22,288 nt of DNA from Cudoniella acicularis. Taxonomy: Eukaryota > Ascomycota > Leotiomycetes > Helotiales > Helotiaceae. Below the pieces are notes generated by a model that worked only from the letters and a program-made list of their open reading frames with translations, searched no databases and was not told the DNA's origin. The DNA is taken from the NCBI GenBank assembly GCA_013054445.1, contig JAAMPI010000952.1, positions 1 through 22,288 on the forward strand, given 5' to 3'. The position numbers and the translations under genes were made by a program. Positions 9,144 to 19,035 of the stretch are shown here, piece after piece; the stretch's first letter is position 1; every line of letters starts with the position of its first letter.

Positions 9144-10927
9144 ATGAATATGACGCAGCAAGTCGAGCCGGGTCTGTGGACTAGTGACCTATCTGAAGGC
9201 TTCTATACGAAAGTGAACGCCCTTGCCAAAGAGTTGAAGGAACACGAGAGCCCACGTGTTCCGGAGGACTATAGGAAGGCCGCGCTGAAACACACGAGTT
9301 CCGATGAATATGCACTTTCTTATGAAGAAGAATTGCATTTGGCAGACCATTTCGCTTTTCTTGCTCATGTTGTGGAAAGCCCAGACTATGTTTCAGCAAC
9401 CACTCTTGAAGAGCTTTCAGAACCACCTGGATTTGTCCTCCGACTTGCTGCCAACCGCACACCGAAACCTTATGTCGTCGCTCAGCTTAGAAAGATACTA
9501 GACATCGTTCAAGAGCACGCTGAGGCAGGTAAGTATCCAAAGCATGGAGAGTGCCTTTCTGAGACAACACCGCTTTAGGGAAAGACAGAGAGATTTTTAA
9601 GTCTCGGCTTCTAGATGAAATCTTGAGCTTCAGTCAACAACGGATTTATGGTCGCATCAGGACTGTTCAATGGAAGCCGCCAGGCCGTTATCATAAATCT
9701 GACCACACTCCCCTCCATGAAAGGATAGACCAGAACCTAGCCGGAGTCTGGGCGCCATCAGCAAGACGGTCCTCTGAGGTGGCAGCTGTTCGAGCAGCTC
9801 TGATTGACCTTCGCGACACGCTCAAAAGGGTCAACGACGGACCTCCCCAAGATCAACTCAACCTCCTAAAGGAGACTATCTTCAAAAGCTATGCCGTCTC
9901 CAACCAAGGGACATCCAACAGTCTCGAACACCATCTCAAGCAAATCGGCCTAGCCGAACGAATCTCCCAAAGCCGCGAAGTCCTCGAAATCGACAAACTA
10001 AGTAAGTACCTGCAGATATGCAACGATTTCATCCGCCTCAGCCGCCAACCACGAACAAGACAACATTGCAAGAATTTTAAGCTAGAAGTCTGCGAGGCCT
10101 GTCCCTCTACTCGGCCAGCAGGTACTCTAGAGCGCTGCCGCGTGCATGGCGAGGTACAGCTCATTATCTTTTACGAAGAACACAAGATCGGCTTACCGCC
10201 CCGAGCTATCGGTTCCAGCAAATCTGCTTGTTTCCTCTGCGATCTCTTCGTGAGATATCATGGTGACTTCGGCATCTCTCATTCTCACATGAAACTCTAT
10301 TCCAAATGGACGATCCCAGTTTGCAACTGGATGGATCCGCAGCAACGAGAGAGATACCGTGATATCATTCGCTCTATGACTGCAGAGCTCGGCGGGCTTC
10401 TGAATAAGAAAATCTATCATCGGAATTCCGCTGCGGAGAGTAAAGCTCATATACTTCAGATACAGCAGACGTCCTCAATCGTCTCTTCTGCCCTTACTGT
10501 CCCGGCTGTGGAAGCCCAACAAAGGGTAGCAAGTCCTCGCCTCCTTCTTCGTCAAGGAAGTAATGGGTCTTCGCAAGTCTGTCTCCTTAACGACAATAGC
10601 TCCAGCTCTTTTGGTGACTACCAGTTCGAAAATCTCCCCGTGACGATGCTGATTCTACCCACGACTATTTCATGCGCTCTCATCACTAGTATGATCGAGT
10701 ACGTTTTCGACTTGCAAGATGTCAAAGTGGGAAAGTTGTGTATTTCGACAATCGATGACAGGAATGATTTGGCGACTGGGAAAGAATTCAGTGTTTACAC
10801 CGGCGATTTGGACGATATTAAGCCGGTGTGTATTCGTCCGAAGGGGGAGGGAGCGCGTTACCTTGTGTTTTATATCCGGAATGATGAGCATTCAATTCGT
10901 GTTGAAGTGTCTTGGGATGATCCTTGA
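9144..10927 (+). CDS. OTT_1508-like deaminase-fold protein
   Basis: Two exons (9144-9528 and 9579-10927) separated by a 50-bp intron (GTAAGT...CTTTAG) encode 577 residues. The zinc-site signature of the cytidine-deaminase fold is visible: HGE at residues 318-320 (in CRVHGEVQL) and CxxC at 346-349 (in KSACFLCDLF), followed by a conserved-looking HMKLYSKW segment. This spacing and context match the OTT_1508-like deaminase family, which occurs in fungi and was linked in comparative work to bacterial toxin-type deaminases. The N-terminal 300 residues are mostly helical, with no recognised catalytic motif. The C-terminal about 140 residues, beta-rich and ending EVSWDDP, are of unknown role. No signal peptide or membrane segment is seen, so it is probably intracellular. 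The first ATG in frame (9144) is used; ATG 9150 is an alternative. The substrate (free base, nucleoside or nucleic acid) is unknown. Confidence 0.85.
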
Positions 10928-11007
10928 GGAAAATGTAGTGGGGTGGAAAGAGGGCGGAGGGGCAATTGCAGAATTGGGTAATTTGGGAATGCAGGTTTAA
11001 TTACTAA

Positions 11008-11039
11008 CGAGCCTGCTGACAAAAGTCTGGGTTTTTAGC
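11008..11039 (+). repeat. Left terminal inverted repeat of the transposon
   Basis: It begins CGAGCCTGCTGACAAAA and matches the reverse complement of 12211-12243, except for one missing A in the A-run and one C/T difference. Confidence 0.93.
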
Positions 11040-11098
11040 TTATATATCTTACGCTGTATCGATTTAATGGCTATTATTAGAATTTAATTAGGAGTTGA

Positions 11099-12174
11099 CT
11101 ACCTATAGCGCTCCATTAATACATTAACCTAATGCTCCTGCTTTAAAATCAACTGATTAATCTATTCCTGTGGTATTCTATCTTATTCCTCTATCACGAA
11201 CGTGCGTATTTCGGCCTTAGTAGTGGGTTGCTTCCGGTGTCTATATAATGCCTACTTCACCCGCCTCTAGCACTTCTTAATCGGGTTTATATCAGGACTC
11301 GTAGAAGGATCTAGTATTAAAGTAATACCGTACTTTGTTCGCTACCTAGTATAGCAGTTCCTAGTCGACTTATGGCTATGAGCGCTATTCCTGTCCTCCA
11401 TAAACAAGAGCTCTGTAGAAGGTCGAAGTTAGTGCGTCACCTAAGCGAAGGCCTCAAGAATTAGCTGTAGATACGCCTTGAGAATTTACGTAAGATAATC
11501 GGCTTGTTTAAAGACTCCTTTCTTACTAAATCCCTCGATAAATAGTAGGGGGCTCTTATAGCTCAACCCAATTGCTCCCCATGTATTAACAGGTGTAGTA
11601 TAGCCTCTGTGGAATTGATACTGAATACAGGTTTCGTGGTATCGTTCCCCCTTCTTTCGAGTAACCCTCTCTTTTACCGTCCTTCCCCTAACTAAGAACG
11701 TCACTTCGTCTGACCAGAGAACCTTAAGATATTCGACAGTCCAAAATATATGCGCAATAGCCCACAGGAGCCGACCTGTAACTTGTGCAGGTGTGAGGAA
11801 GGGCTTTTAGCAGGCTACGCGGCGAAAATAACCCCGCTGCTTCAGCCTATACTCTAAAGTCTTGATAGAGCATTGTAAATCGAGTTCTTCGTGTAGGTGA
11901 GTATAGTCAAGGATTCGGAAGCATATTCGATAATCTCGTTGACCTGGTGATCTGTCAGAAGAGAGGGTCTGCTAGTACGTGAAATGCGGGCGCGTTCCGG
12001 GGCCTCGTACGAGAGGATATGGGTGATTGTTGATTTTCTCAACTCATAGCGAGCTATAAGAGCCTCAATCGGTATCTTTGCAAAGCTACAGAGTTAGCGT
12101 GTCGCTTCCTTGTGCTTTGTAGCAATTTGCTCACCTGGAAGGTGGTTAAATTCAAAGGGGGTTGCTAGTGGCAT
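11099..12174 (-). pseudogene. DDE transposase pseudogene (Tc1/mariner superfamily)
   Basis: Reading leftward from the ATG at 12174, the N-terminus (MPLATPFEFN) is followed by a stop and then a helix-turn-helix region with KSTITHILSYEAPERARIS and RPSLLTDHQVNEIIEY. A frameshift near 11900 leads to SIKTLEYRLKQRGYFRR. The catalytic core follows: first Asp in VLWSDEVTFLV, then second Asp in FMEDRNSAHSHKS, then SPDINPIKKC. Related transposases have Glu in the PIE of this last motif; here it reads Lys, a GAG/GAA to AAG/AAA transition. At least nine stops interrupt the C-terminal half, several exactly where relatives have Trp or Gln (for example after KKC, after RRVK, after EE and after PQE). It is non-functional. 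A full-length relative would be about 350-370 residues. Confidence 0.9.
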
Positions 12175-12210
12175 TTTTAATAAATTAGTGAAGGTTAGTG
12201 GGGTTGACTC

Positions 12211-12243
12211 GCTAAAAGCCCAGACTTTTTGTCAGCAGGCTCG
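12211..12243 (-). repeat. Right terminal inverted repeat of the transposon
   Basis: Read on the minus strand it begins CGAGCCTGCTGACAAAAA, the partner of 11008-11039. TAA follows immediately outside it, as at the left end. Confidence 0.93.
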
Positions 12244-12246
12244 TAA

Positions 12247-12712
12247 CCTTGCAGTACAACTCGCGACGAGGTTCAAGTTAATTGGAATACGCAATAATAG
12301 GTCTATGAATTGATTCTTACAATTGAAATACCTGATTGTTTTTGTCGGCTATCCGAGGTGCGTATTTAATGGAATTCCGTTGGTGGTTGTGGCGCTGACT
12401 GTGCAGAGGGAGTACTTTTCAAACATTCTCGAAAAGGACTATGCTTTGCTCGTTGTGGCAACCATAAGTGAAGAAGTACGCTCGAGTAGCGATCTCCGAT
12501 GGTATTTCGATAGTCTTTTTGATGTCAAGGAACTAGACCGGGTGTAGTTCCTGTACGAATAGTAATCAGGGAACTTGACTACAAGGTACTTTCGCCGCTG
12601 AACTTCTTCACGACATTTCTTCATTCTTCTTCATCGGTTTGGACAATATAATTACCGATCATAATTCCTTCAATCTTCTACACCGATCTTTATCAAGCAA
12701 TTCTCGATCAAA
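12247..12712. other. 5' flank of the GMC gene
   Basis: This 466-bp stretch between the transposon and the GMC start holds no protein I can support. The 70 bases before the ATG are pyrimidine-rich with AATTC-like runs, and the ATG context is ATCAAAATGTC, a good fungal start context. Confidence 0.5.
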
Positions 12713-14749
12713 ATGTCTCCAATTCCAGACACCACCTCAAAGGTCTTGATTATATTATTATCGGTGGTGGAACCGCTGGTCTTGTAATGGCAGCACGCCT
12801 TACAGAAGATCCAAAAGTCCAAGTTGCTGTCCTCGAAGCAGGAGAGCAACGCCTCGATGTATCCTATTCCATGATTCTCGAACCGCTCAATTTCTAACAT
12901 ATTCAGGATCCTCAAATCAATGTCCCAGCGTTTATGAACACCTTAGATGGAGAGTACGTACATCCCATCATTTTCATTAGCAGTAGCGGACCAACCTAAT
13001 AAGAAGTCAGCGAAAAATACGACTGGAACTTCAAGGCAGCACCACAACCAGAACTCAACAATCGCGTCACAGGATGGCCCCGCGGAAAAGTCCTCGGCGG
13101 ATCCTCCGCCATCAATTTCCTCATGGCAACACACGCCAGCCGCGCCGATCTCGACAATTGGGAGAAACTCGGCAACCCAGGCTGGACTTTCGACGACATG
13201 CAGCCCTATTACCGAAAATCGGAAACATATAACCCACCAGATGAAACTACCGCAAAGCAGCTCGGGACACATACCATCGATCCAGCACTTCATGGCACCT
13301 CTGGCCCTATTCAGACCACCTTTCCCGTGGGCACTGGTGCAATCGATCAAGCATGGGGTCCAACATTCGAGACATTGGGCTTGAACCCGAAGGATGATAT
13401 GAGGAAAGGTCAGACGCTTGGAGGGTCCTCGATCCCGAAATATATGGATAAAATGGCGAGGAGGAGCTATGCTGCTTCTGCTTACTACAAGCCAAATGCG
13501 TCAAGGGTAAACTTGACAGTTTTGACGAATGCTTTTGTTAAGAAAATCGAATTTGAGAAAAGGGGAGATCTGGTTGTTGCAACTGGTGTTAAGTATTCAA
13601 GTGCTGCAGAGGACTACTTTGTCGCTACCCGTGGAGAGGTAATCCTCGCAGCAGGGGCAATCCAAAGTCCCCAACTACTGGAACTATCCGGCATTGGATC
13701 AAAAACACACCTCGGAAAATTCGGCATCGAAGTAGTCATCGACAACCCTAACGTTGGAGAGAATCTCCAGGTCAGCTCCTCGCTAGTTTTTAAATCATAA
13801 ACTGCATCCTCTTGACTAACATTCCTTTTAGGACCACCCCCTCATCGGCATCGGCTACGAAGTCAACGACGGAATTCTTACTGCAGAAAGCCTGAAGCAG
13901 CCAGGCGTACTCGAGCACGTCCTCTCCGAATGGACAGAAAAAGGTGTCGGGCCCCTCGCAGGCGGCGTAACAGGCTCAGCGTTCCTTTCACATACCTCTC
14001 TTCTTTCATCTTCACCCTTTTCCTCTACCACCACCGCCATCAAACAAAACATCCTCACCCTCTCCACCACCAACCCTACCAACACACCACTCACCCCAAG
14101 CCTCTCAAAACAGCTCTCCCTCCAGCGAGAAATACTCTTCGACGAAAAAGAAGCAGACATCCAATTCAACTTCGGCGCCACAGGGGCTAATATTAACGTC
14201 GGCACCGACATCTCGCAACTTTTCACGCACGACGACCCCGGTAACTACGCGGGGATCTTCACCGCGCTCACACACACTTTTTCTCGTGGCTCAATCCACA
14301 TTCAAAGCCCTGACCCTCAAGTACACCCCCTCATCGACCCACGATACCTCAGCCACCCTTTAGATCTCGAACTCCTTATTGACGGCTTACTCTTCACGCA
14401 AACCATCGCGGAAACAGCACCGCTCTCAAATTTGTTAAAAGATAACGAAGAAAAAAACGGTAAGATAATACAGCCGTCGTTTGGAGTAAAAGGGGGACGT
14501 TTAACGCGGGAAGATGCGGAGAGAATTATCAAGAAGGCGATGGTTAGTAGTTTCCATCCTGTTGGTACTTGTGGGATGTTCCCGCGTGAGGAAGGGGGTG
14601 TGGTTGATGAGAGATTGAGGGCGTATGGGACGAGAAATTTGAGGATTGTGGATGCGAGTGTTGTGCCGTTGTTGGTTAGGGGGAATATTGCTAGTTTGGT
14701 TTATGCGGTTGCGGAGAAAGCGGCGGAGATGGTTGTTGAAGATAGATAG
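12713..14749 (+). CDS. GMC (glucose-methanol-choline) FAD-dependent oxidoreductase, possible N-terminal frameshift
   Basis: Exons at 12713-12858, 12907-12953, 13011-13770 and 13832-14749 encode about 623 residues, normal for the family. The FAD-binding dinucleotide motif [11 protein letters not shown] lies near residues 15-25. The GMC signature is in [15 protein letters not shown] (start of exon 3), and the second signature region is [20 protein letters not shown]. The catalytic pair is FHPVGTCGM (His near 560) and VRGNIAS (Asn near 603). Introns of 48, 57 and 61 bp have CTAAC/CTAAT branch sites and join in phase. The family oxidises alcohols, aldehydes or sugars using FAD; the exact substrate cannot be told. 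No secretion signal is visible. Oddity: [10 protein letters not shown] from the ATG is in a different frame from [10 protein letters not shown], with no room for an intron. Either a one-base indel, a base error, or an upstream exon joined at AG 12727-12728 must be invoked. Confidence 0.87.
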
Positions 14750-14858
14750 GTCAATAGGGGGAAATTTCTGTGAGATTTTGGTTGTGAGGGAGGGGGTTTG
14801 AATGAATTAATGTTTTGGAATCATATATATGAGGAAAAGTTTTAATCTAATTAGTTAA

Positions 14859-17603
14859 TTATTCTAATTTTCCGCTCAAATAGAGTTTTCTTGAGCTAGC
14901 ACCAACGTATATTGTCTTTGCAGCATCCGAAATGAACCAGTTTTGAGAAACTGGATCCCAATTTAAGAGATCACGTCTTGTGAGTGTGTATGAGAAGGTA
15001 ACTATTTTTCCAGCTGGAATTGACAAGTCGTCGAAGCCTCTCAATACAACTTTTAGGTCGTTGGCGCCTCCTAGAGAAACATACTGATGTTCATAATAGT
15101 TAGCAGGCTTACGACAGAAATTGAAACAACAATATTTTCAGTTCTCACATCCTAAAATAAAATATAGGGGAGAAACTTACAAGTTGCACAACTTCAATCC
15201 CATCAATCTCCCCAGTATTGCTGATATCTGCAGACATCGTGTACAATCCATCGTAAAGTTACGAGTTTCCACCGCTGGAACCACCGGCAGGCAGTTTGGG
15301 CTGCGGGCTACTGTCTCGTGAGCCAGCGGGACGTTATCATCGCCCGTTCAGACAGTGTATGCATTTTCCCAAGGGTAAATGTATCCGGGAAGGACGGTGA
15401 AGTCTGCTAGGAAGGAGAGATCTTCTGCCGTGTAATTTTCCGAGCCTGGTATATTTTATCAGCCTCCTGTTATCTTCTTCTAGGTGGGAAATTGAAGGTG
15501 GCGGCGGCTTACTAAGAGTCAGAGCAGACAAAGTTTTACCCATGGTTGGGGTATAAGGCCCAACATCTTTCTTCTCGATCTTGAGATTCGAATACTCAAA
15601 TGTCATGTAGCTTAAACCAAAACTAACTCAAAGCTAGGCTCGATATTATTTTTATCGAAATAACGGTAGCTGATGAAATTGCCCTCTGAGAACGTAATTT
15701 GAGGCGTACTCTCCGTCGACGAATACAAGACGTCAACGCCCCAATCCGTCCGATTCTTTCTCCATGTAAATACCGATTTTCCAGAGGGATTGATCTTCCC
15801 ATATAACATATCCGTGATAGCATTGCCGGGTTCTTGGCCAGGAAGGCCTGCCTAGACGATAGCTGTTACGTTGGGGTTATTCTTTACATCTTCGATTAGC
15901 ACGGGTCCAACTGGGTTGATAACTATGATAGTGTTGGGATTCACGCTGGCGACTTCGGCAATTAGAGCATCGCCGTTTTGCCAGAATATGAGGTTGTTTC
16001 GGTCGCCTTCGTTGCGGTCGACAATGATGTAGTCTTCTCTGGAGTTGGCCATGACAAGGACGAGTGCTACTTTGGCACCTGACGCTGCTTGTCGAATTGC
16101 GGTGTAGTCGTAGTTGTTACTGAGGTTTGTGAATTTGGTGTTAATAAAGGTCGCTTGAAATGTCCACAATGTATAGTTACCCGAGCCCCATCCCATTGCA
16201 AGAGTATCTTCAGCACAGCCTCGATTATTGCAAGCGTTTGGTCATGCGGGATTTGGGTGTGCATCCTCTCCAATGATAGCAATCGATTTGGGGTTGCTGA
16301 GGGGTAATTCTTTCTTATTATTCTGCAGCAAAACAATCGATCTTTGACCAATTTCACGGATGACGTTGGCATGATCACCCTGCACATTCACATGCTCATT
16401 TATGACTCCAACTCCGTAATCAACACTAACTTGATTGTGAAGTGCGCCGGTTGTGTCGAGTGTCCAAGCTGAGAAATTGATGGGAACTCGGGTCTTATCT
16501 CGGCCAACTTTGTAGAATGCTGCTATGATGCGTATGGCTGTATCGTCGAGACACCATTCTGGAATAGTGCCGTTGACTATAGCCGCTTTGCATAATCAGA
16601 TTCTGTTCTTTGTTTTATTCATGAGGTCTGAAAGCTTACAGTGAGATTTGCTCCCCAATAAGAAATACCGGAATAATAGCCTGTGTCACCTAGCACGCTC
16701 ATGTCAAGACCTGCAAGAGCACCTCCCACCCCGGAATGTTGTTATACGAACACATGACTGCGCCAACACCAGCTTCCACTGCATCTGCAAAAGGCCTGGA
16801 AATAACGTAAGCTCATGTGCACTATGTGATGGAAGACTCTCGTACCAGAGATAGGCCTCGTGCATAGTAGCATCATCCAAATTCGAAGACGAATAATCTC
16901 TAAAATGCTCTTGCTCGTTCTGCTCAAATTAGAAACGGCTCCTCAATCTGATCTATTGGGTAACACTTGCCAATATGAAATGTTTAGCACAAGCGATAAC
17001 TCCGGCATCTTGAATCCCTATTATCGTCTCTTTCATATACACTCCTGTAAGCACTGGATCTGGTCCAAAGCCTTCCCAGTTTCTTCCACCTTCCAGGACG
17101 CGGCCAAGAGGTCCAGAGACAGGTCCGAGCTGTACGTCGATACCCTTGCCACGGTGCTCATAGCCCATGGCATTTCCGCGGGCGTACATCAAGTCAGTAC
17201 TCCAAATTGAAGCAACATTGATGCCTGCTGGAAAAGCGGAATTTCCATCAGCTGTTAAAAAGCTAGCAATTTCCTACTCGATGAATCCATTCCAGCATGA
17301 AACTTACTTGAACGAACGCCCAGTGGAGAATCCTCCGTGCAGAAACCGACAAATCCGAGTCGCGGGATAAAGCCAGTATTGCCTATGCAGCGTTCACCTG
17401 CCCAGCCCACGCCTGTTGTCAAGTTTACTTTCTCGAGGAGGGTTAATTGGCTGACAAAGGATTTTGCCTTCTCGTAAGATTCTTCCCAATCACCCTCTCC
17501 GCTCATCCACGGAGAAGGATAGCTTGGATACCCAATCTTGAGCACGCACTCTAGCAACGCCCAGAAGCCCAATCCCAATATTCACGCTTGTGAACCACTT
17601 CAT
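14859..17603 (-). pseudogene. GH3 beta-glucosidase pseudogene (secreted type)
   Basis: Reading leftward from the ATG at 17603, a signal peptide MKWFTSVNIGIGLLGVARVRA precedes the mature start QDW. After a frameshift (17528-17534) come GYPSYPSPWMSG, LTTGVGWAGERCIGNTG, YARGNAMGYEHRGKGIDVQL, GPLGRVLEGGRNWEGFGPDP and GIQDAGVIACAKHFI: the GH3 (alpha/beta)8 domain. The segment with the nucleophile motif MSDW is deleted: SYNNIPG joins directly to VGGALAGLDMSV near 16728-16736. The second domain follows (KVGRDKTRVPINF, RSIVLLQNNKKELPL, LAMGWGSGN). It has TGA at 16244-16242 and TAG at 15854-15852 (Trp in relatives). A frameshift lies at the FGFGLSY motif (about 15615-15640), then TGA at 15350-15348 and TAA at 15261-15259. 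The C-terminal fibronectin-III-like domain is clean to GASSRKLYLSGKLE. Introns: 17252-17307, 16920-16970 (GC-AG), 16796-16845, about 16586-16639 (acceptor out of phase as read), 15446-15512 and 15084-15180. Intact relatives (about 860 residues) release glucose from cellobiose outside the cell. Confidence 0.93.
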
Positions 17604-18041
17604 ATTGCCAAAAATGAGGCAGGTAATCGAAGGTGTTCAAAAAGGTACGAAGGTCATGAACCGCTGCGAGGATATCCTTCGCTGGTGCGAGAAGCTTGGC
17701 TTTTACAATTCCTGGATCTCCTTATTTTTCTCACATGAAATTTTCAGTTTCAATATCAGCTAGGAGCTGGTGACGAAAAATCCCCCAAAGTCCAAAAGGG
17801 TCGAATTCAAGTGGTATGCTCACGTTTTATTCCGAAAAACACAGAGAAAGAAGGAAAACTGTATGCAGAGAGCTAGATATCACCAGGTACGTTTTTGGCG
17901 CCGTGGAAAGTACTCCATTGCTGGCTACAGTTGGTTAGAAATAACAGATCGCAACGAGTTCCTTCGCACTTGCGACGAAGCTGTGAAATGAAGACGAAAA
18001 TTTAAGGACTGGGATACTTGCACCTGGGTCTGGGCGTGATT

Positions 18042-18112
18042 GCGGGGTAGCAAGAGGTTCTCCGAGGTGTATGATTTTTGAAGAGGCTTCGAAGTGTATG
18101 TGGGGTCTGGGG
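18042..18112. promoter_or_regulatory. Possible CreA/Cre-1 site cluster upstream of the GH3 relic
   Basis: Three hexamers fit the SYGGRG carbon-repressor consensus on the plus strand: GCGGGG (18042-18047), GTGGGG (18100-18105) and CTGGGG (18107-18112). They lie about 440-510 bp upstream of the GH3 ATG. Carbon repression is well known for fungal beta-glucosidase genes. The motif is short and degenerate, so this is suggestive only. Confidence 0.35.
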
Positions 18113-18992
18113 AAACGAATACTTTATTTTCGCATGTTGTTATTCCGGAACCGCGATTATACAGAATTTTGAGCTCGAGGTCATCTCGAAAATAAGTTTG
18201 TCAGGAACTGATCTCGGCGGACTTTGGAGGGTTCGCGATTTTTAATAACCCCGGAAATTCATGATCTAGGAGCAGTCTCATATATGTCGCCGGGTTCACA
18301 GCTGTAGATATGTTAGTGTTGTCATCATCCAAAAATTCTTTCTCCATCTCTGGACAGCTCACAAGTTCAAATCTTGAAGATAGCAAACCGTGGTTTTTTT
18401 CTGCACCTACAAATATCCATGCAGACGACTCCACAGTCACACGAGACTCCGTAGCCGCTGACTCTTTGGTATTTATCGTCTTGGGAGTATAAGCGAGCAC
18501 CGACACTAGTATTTTGATAGGGTGATGTCTTCTGGGACGAAGTCTTTTGTTGAGAAGCTCGAAATATGCAATTTAGCGTCTGAACTAGCCTTCGCATTCG
18601 TAAAGAAACCGCATGGTTGCTTCGTACTTCGTACGTTTCCTGAGGTTATTCGCTCGCTTAGAGGAAGCTATGATCCTGTTCAAAACGACCTCCTCATATG
18701 TTCTCGATCAATCTGCAGCAGCAGCGGTACCAGACTCATGGTAGAATGCTTTTCGTGCTTATAAGTGATAGCAATCACGTATCAATTATGTGCTGAAATC
18801 AGTCAGTTATGGCATCGAAATACAATGTAAATTGGAAGATAGATATAACGGAAGCGTCAATCCTCAATTGGAATGACAAATAGCGTTAAATTTCATCTGA
18901 CTGACCACACACTTCGACCAAAAGCATAGAAATCCAACATTTTGCTCGTAGTCCTTGCAGTCAGGGCTATTATGGCAGGGCGTTCTGTTGCC

Positions 18993-19035
18993 ACAACTAG
19001 TATTATAATTCAGGTGAGTCTTTCTCACTAGTTGT
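18993..19035. repeat. Inverted repeat ACAACTAGT / ACTAGTTGT
   Basis: Perfect 9-bp arms at 18993-19001 and 19027-19035 enclose 25 nt. Function is unknown; it may be a remnant of a small transposon or a chance hairpin. Confidence 0.45.

Larger units (their letters stand above)
11005..12246 (-). mobile_element. Tc1/mariner-type DNA transposon, RIP-degraded
   Basis: The element at 11008-12243 (1236 bp) is bounded by matching inverted repeats of about 32-33 bp and flanked on both sides by TAA (11005-11007 and 12244-12246), consistent with TA-type target duplication. Its inside is filled by a minus-strand DDE transposase relic. Coding-strand TGG codons have become TAG or TAA and CAG/CAA codons TAG/TAA in many places. 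That C-to-T/G-to-A bias is the expected result of repeat-induced point mutation. The insertion sits between the deaminase gene and the GMC gene and interrupts neither. Confidence 0.92.

Noticed and set aside
12323..12547. 74-codon plus frame before the GMC gene
   Set aside because: It begins at TTG, has no internal ATG and no recognisable motif.
16067..16387. 106-codon minus frame
   Set aside because: It overlaps the GH3 second domain in another frame; the GH3 reading explains the region.
17770..17991. 73-codon plus frame upstream of the GH3 relic
   Set aside because: Basic, featureless product in the GH3 promoter region with no homologous motif.
18201..18506. 101-codon minus frame as a gene
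   Set aside because: Some protein-like composition, but no family motif, partner exon or clear start was found. It could be part of an unrecognised relic.
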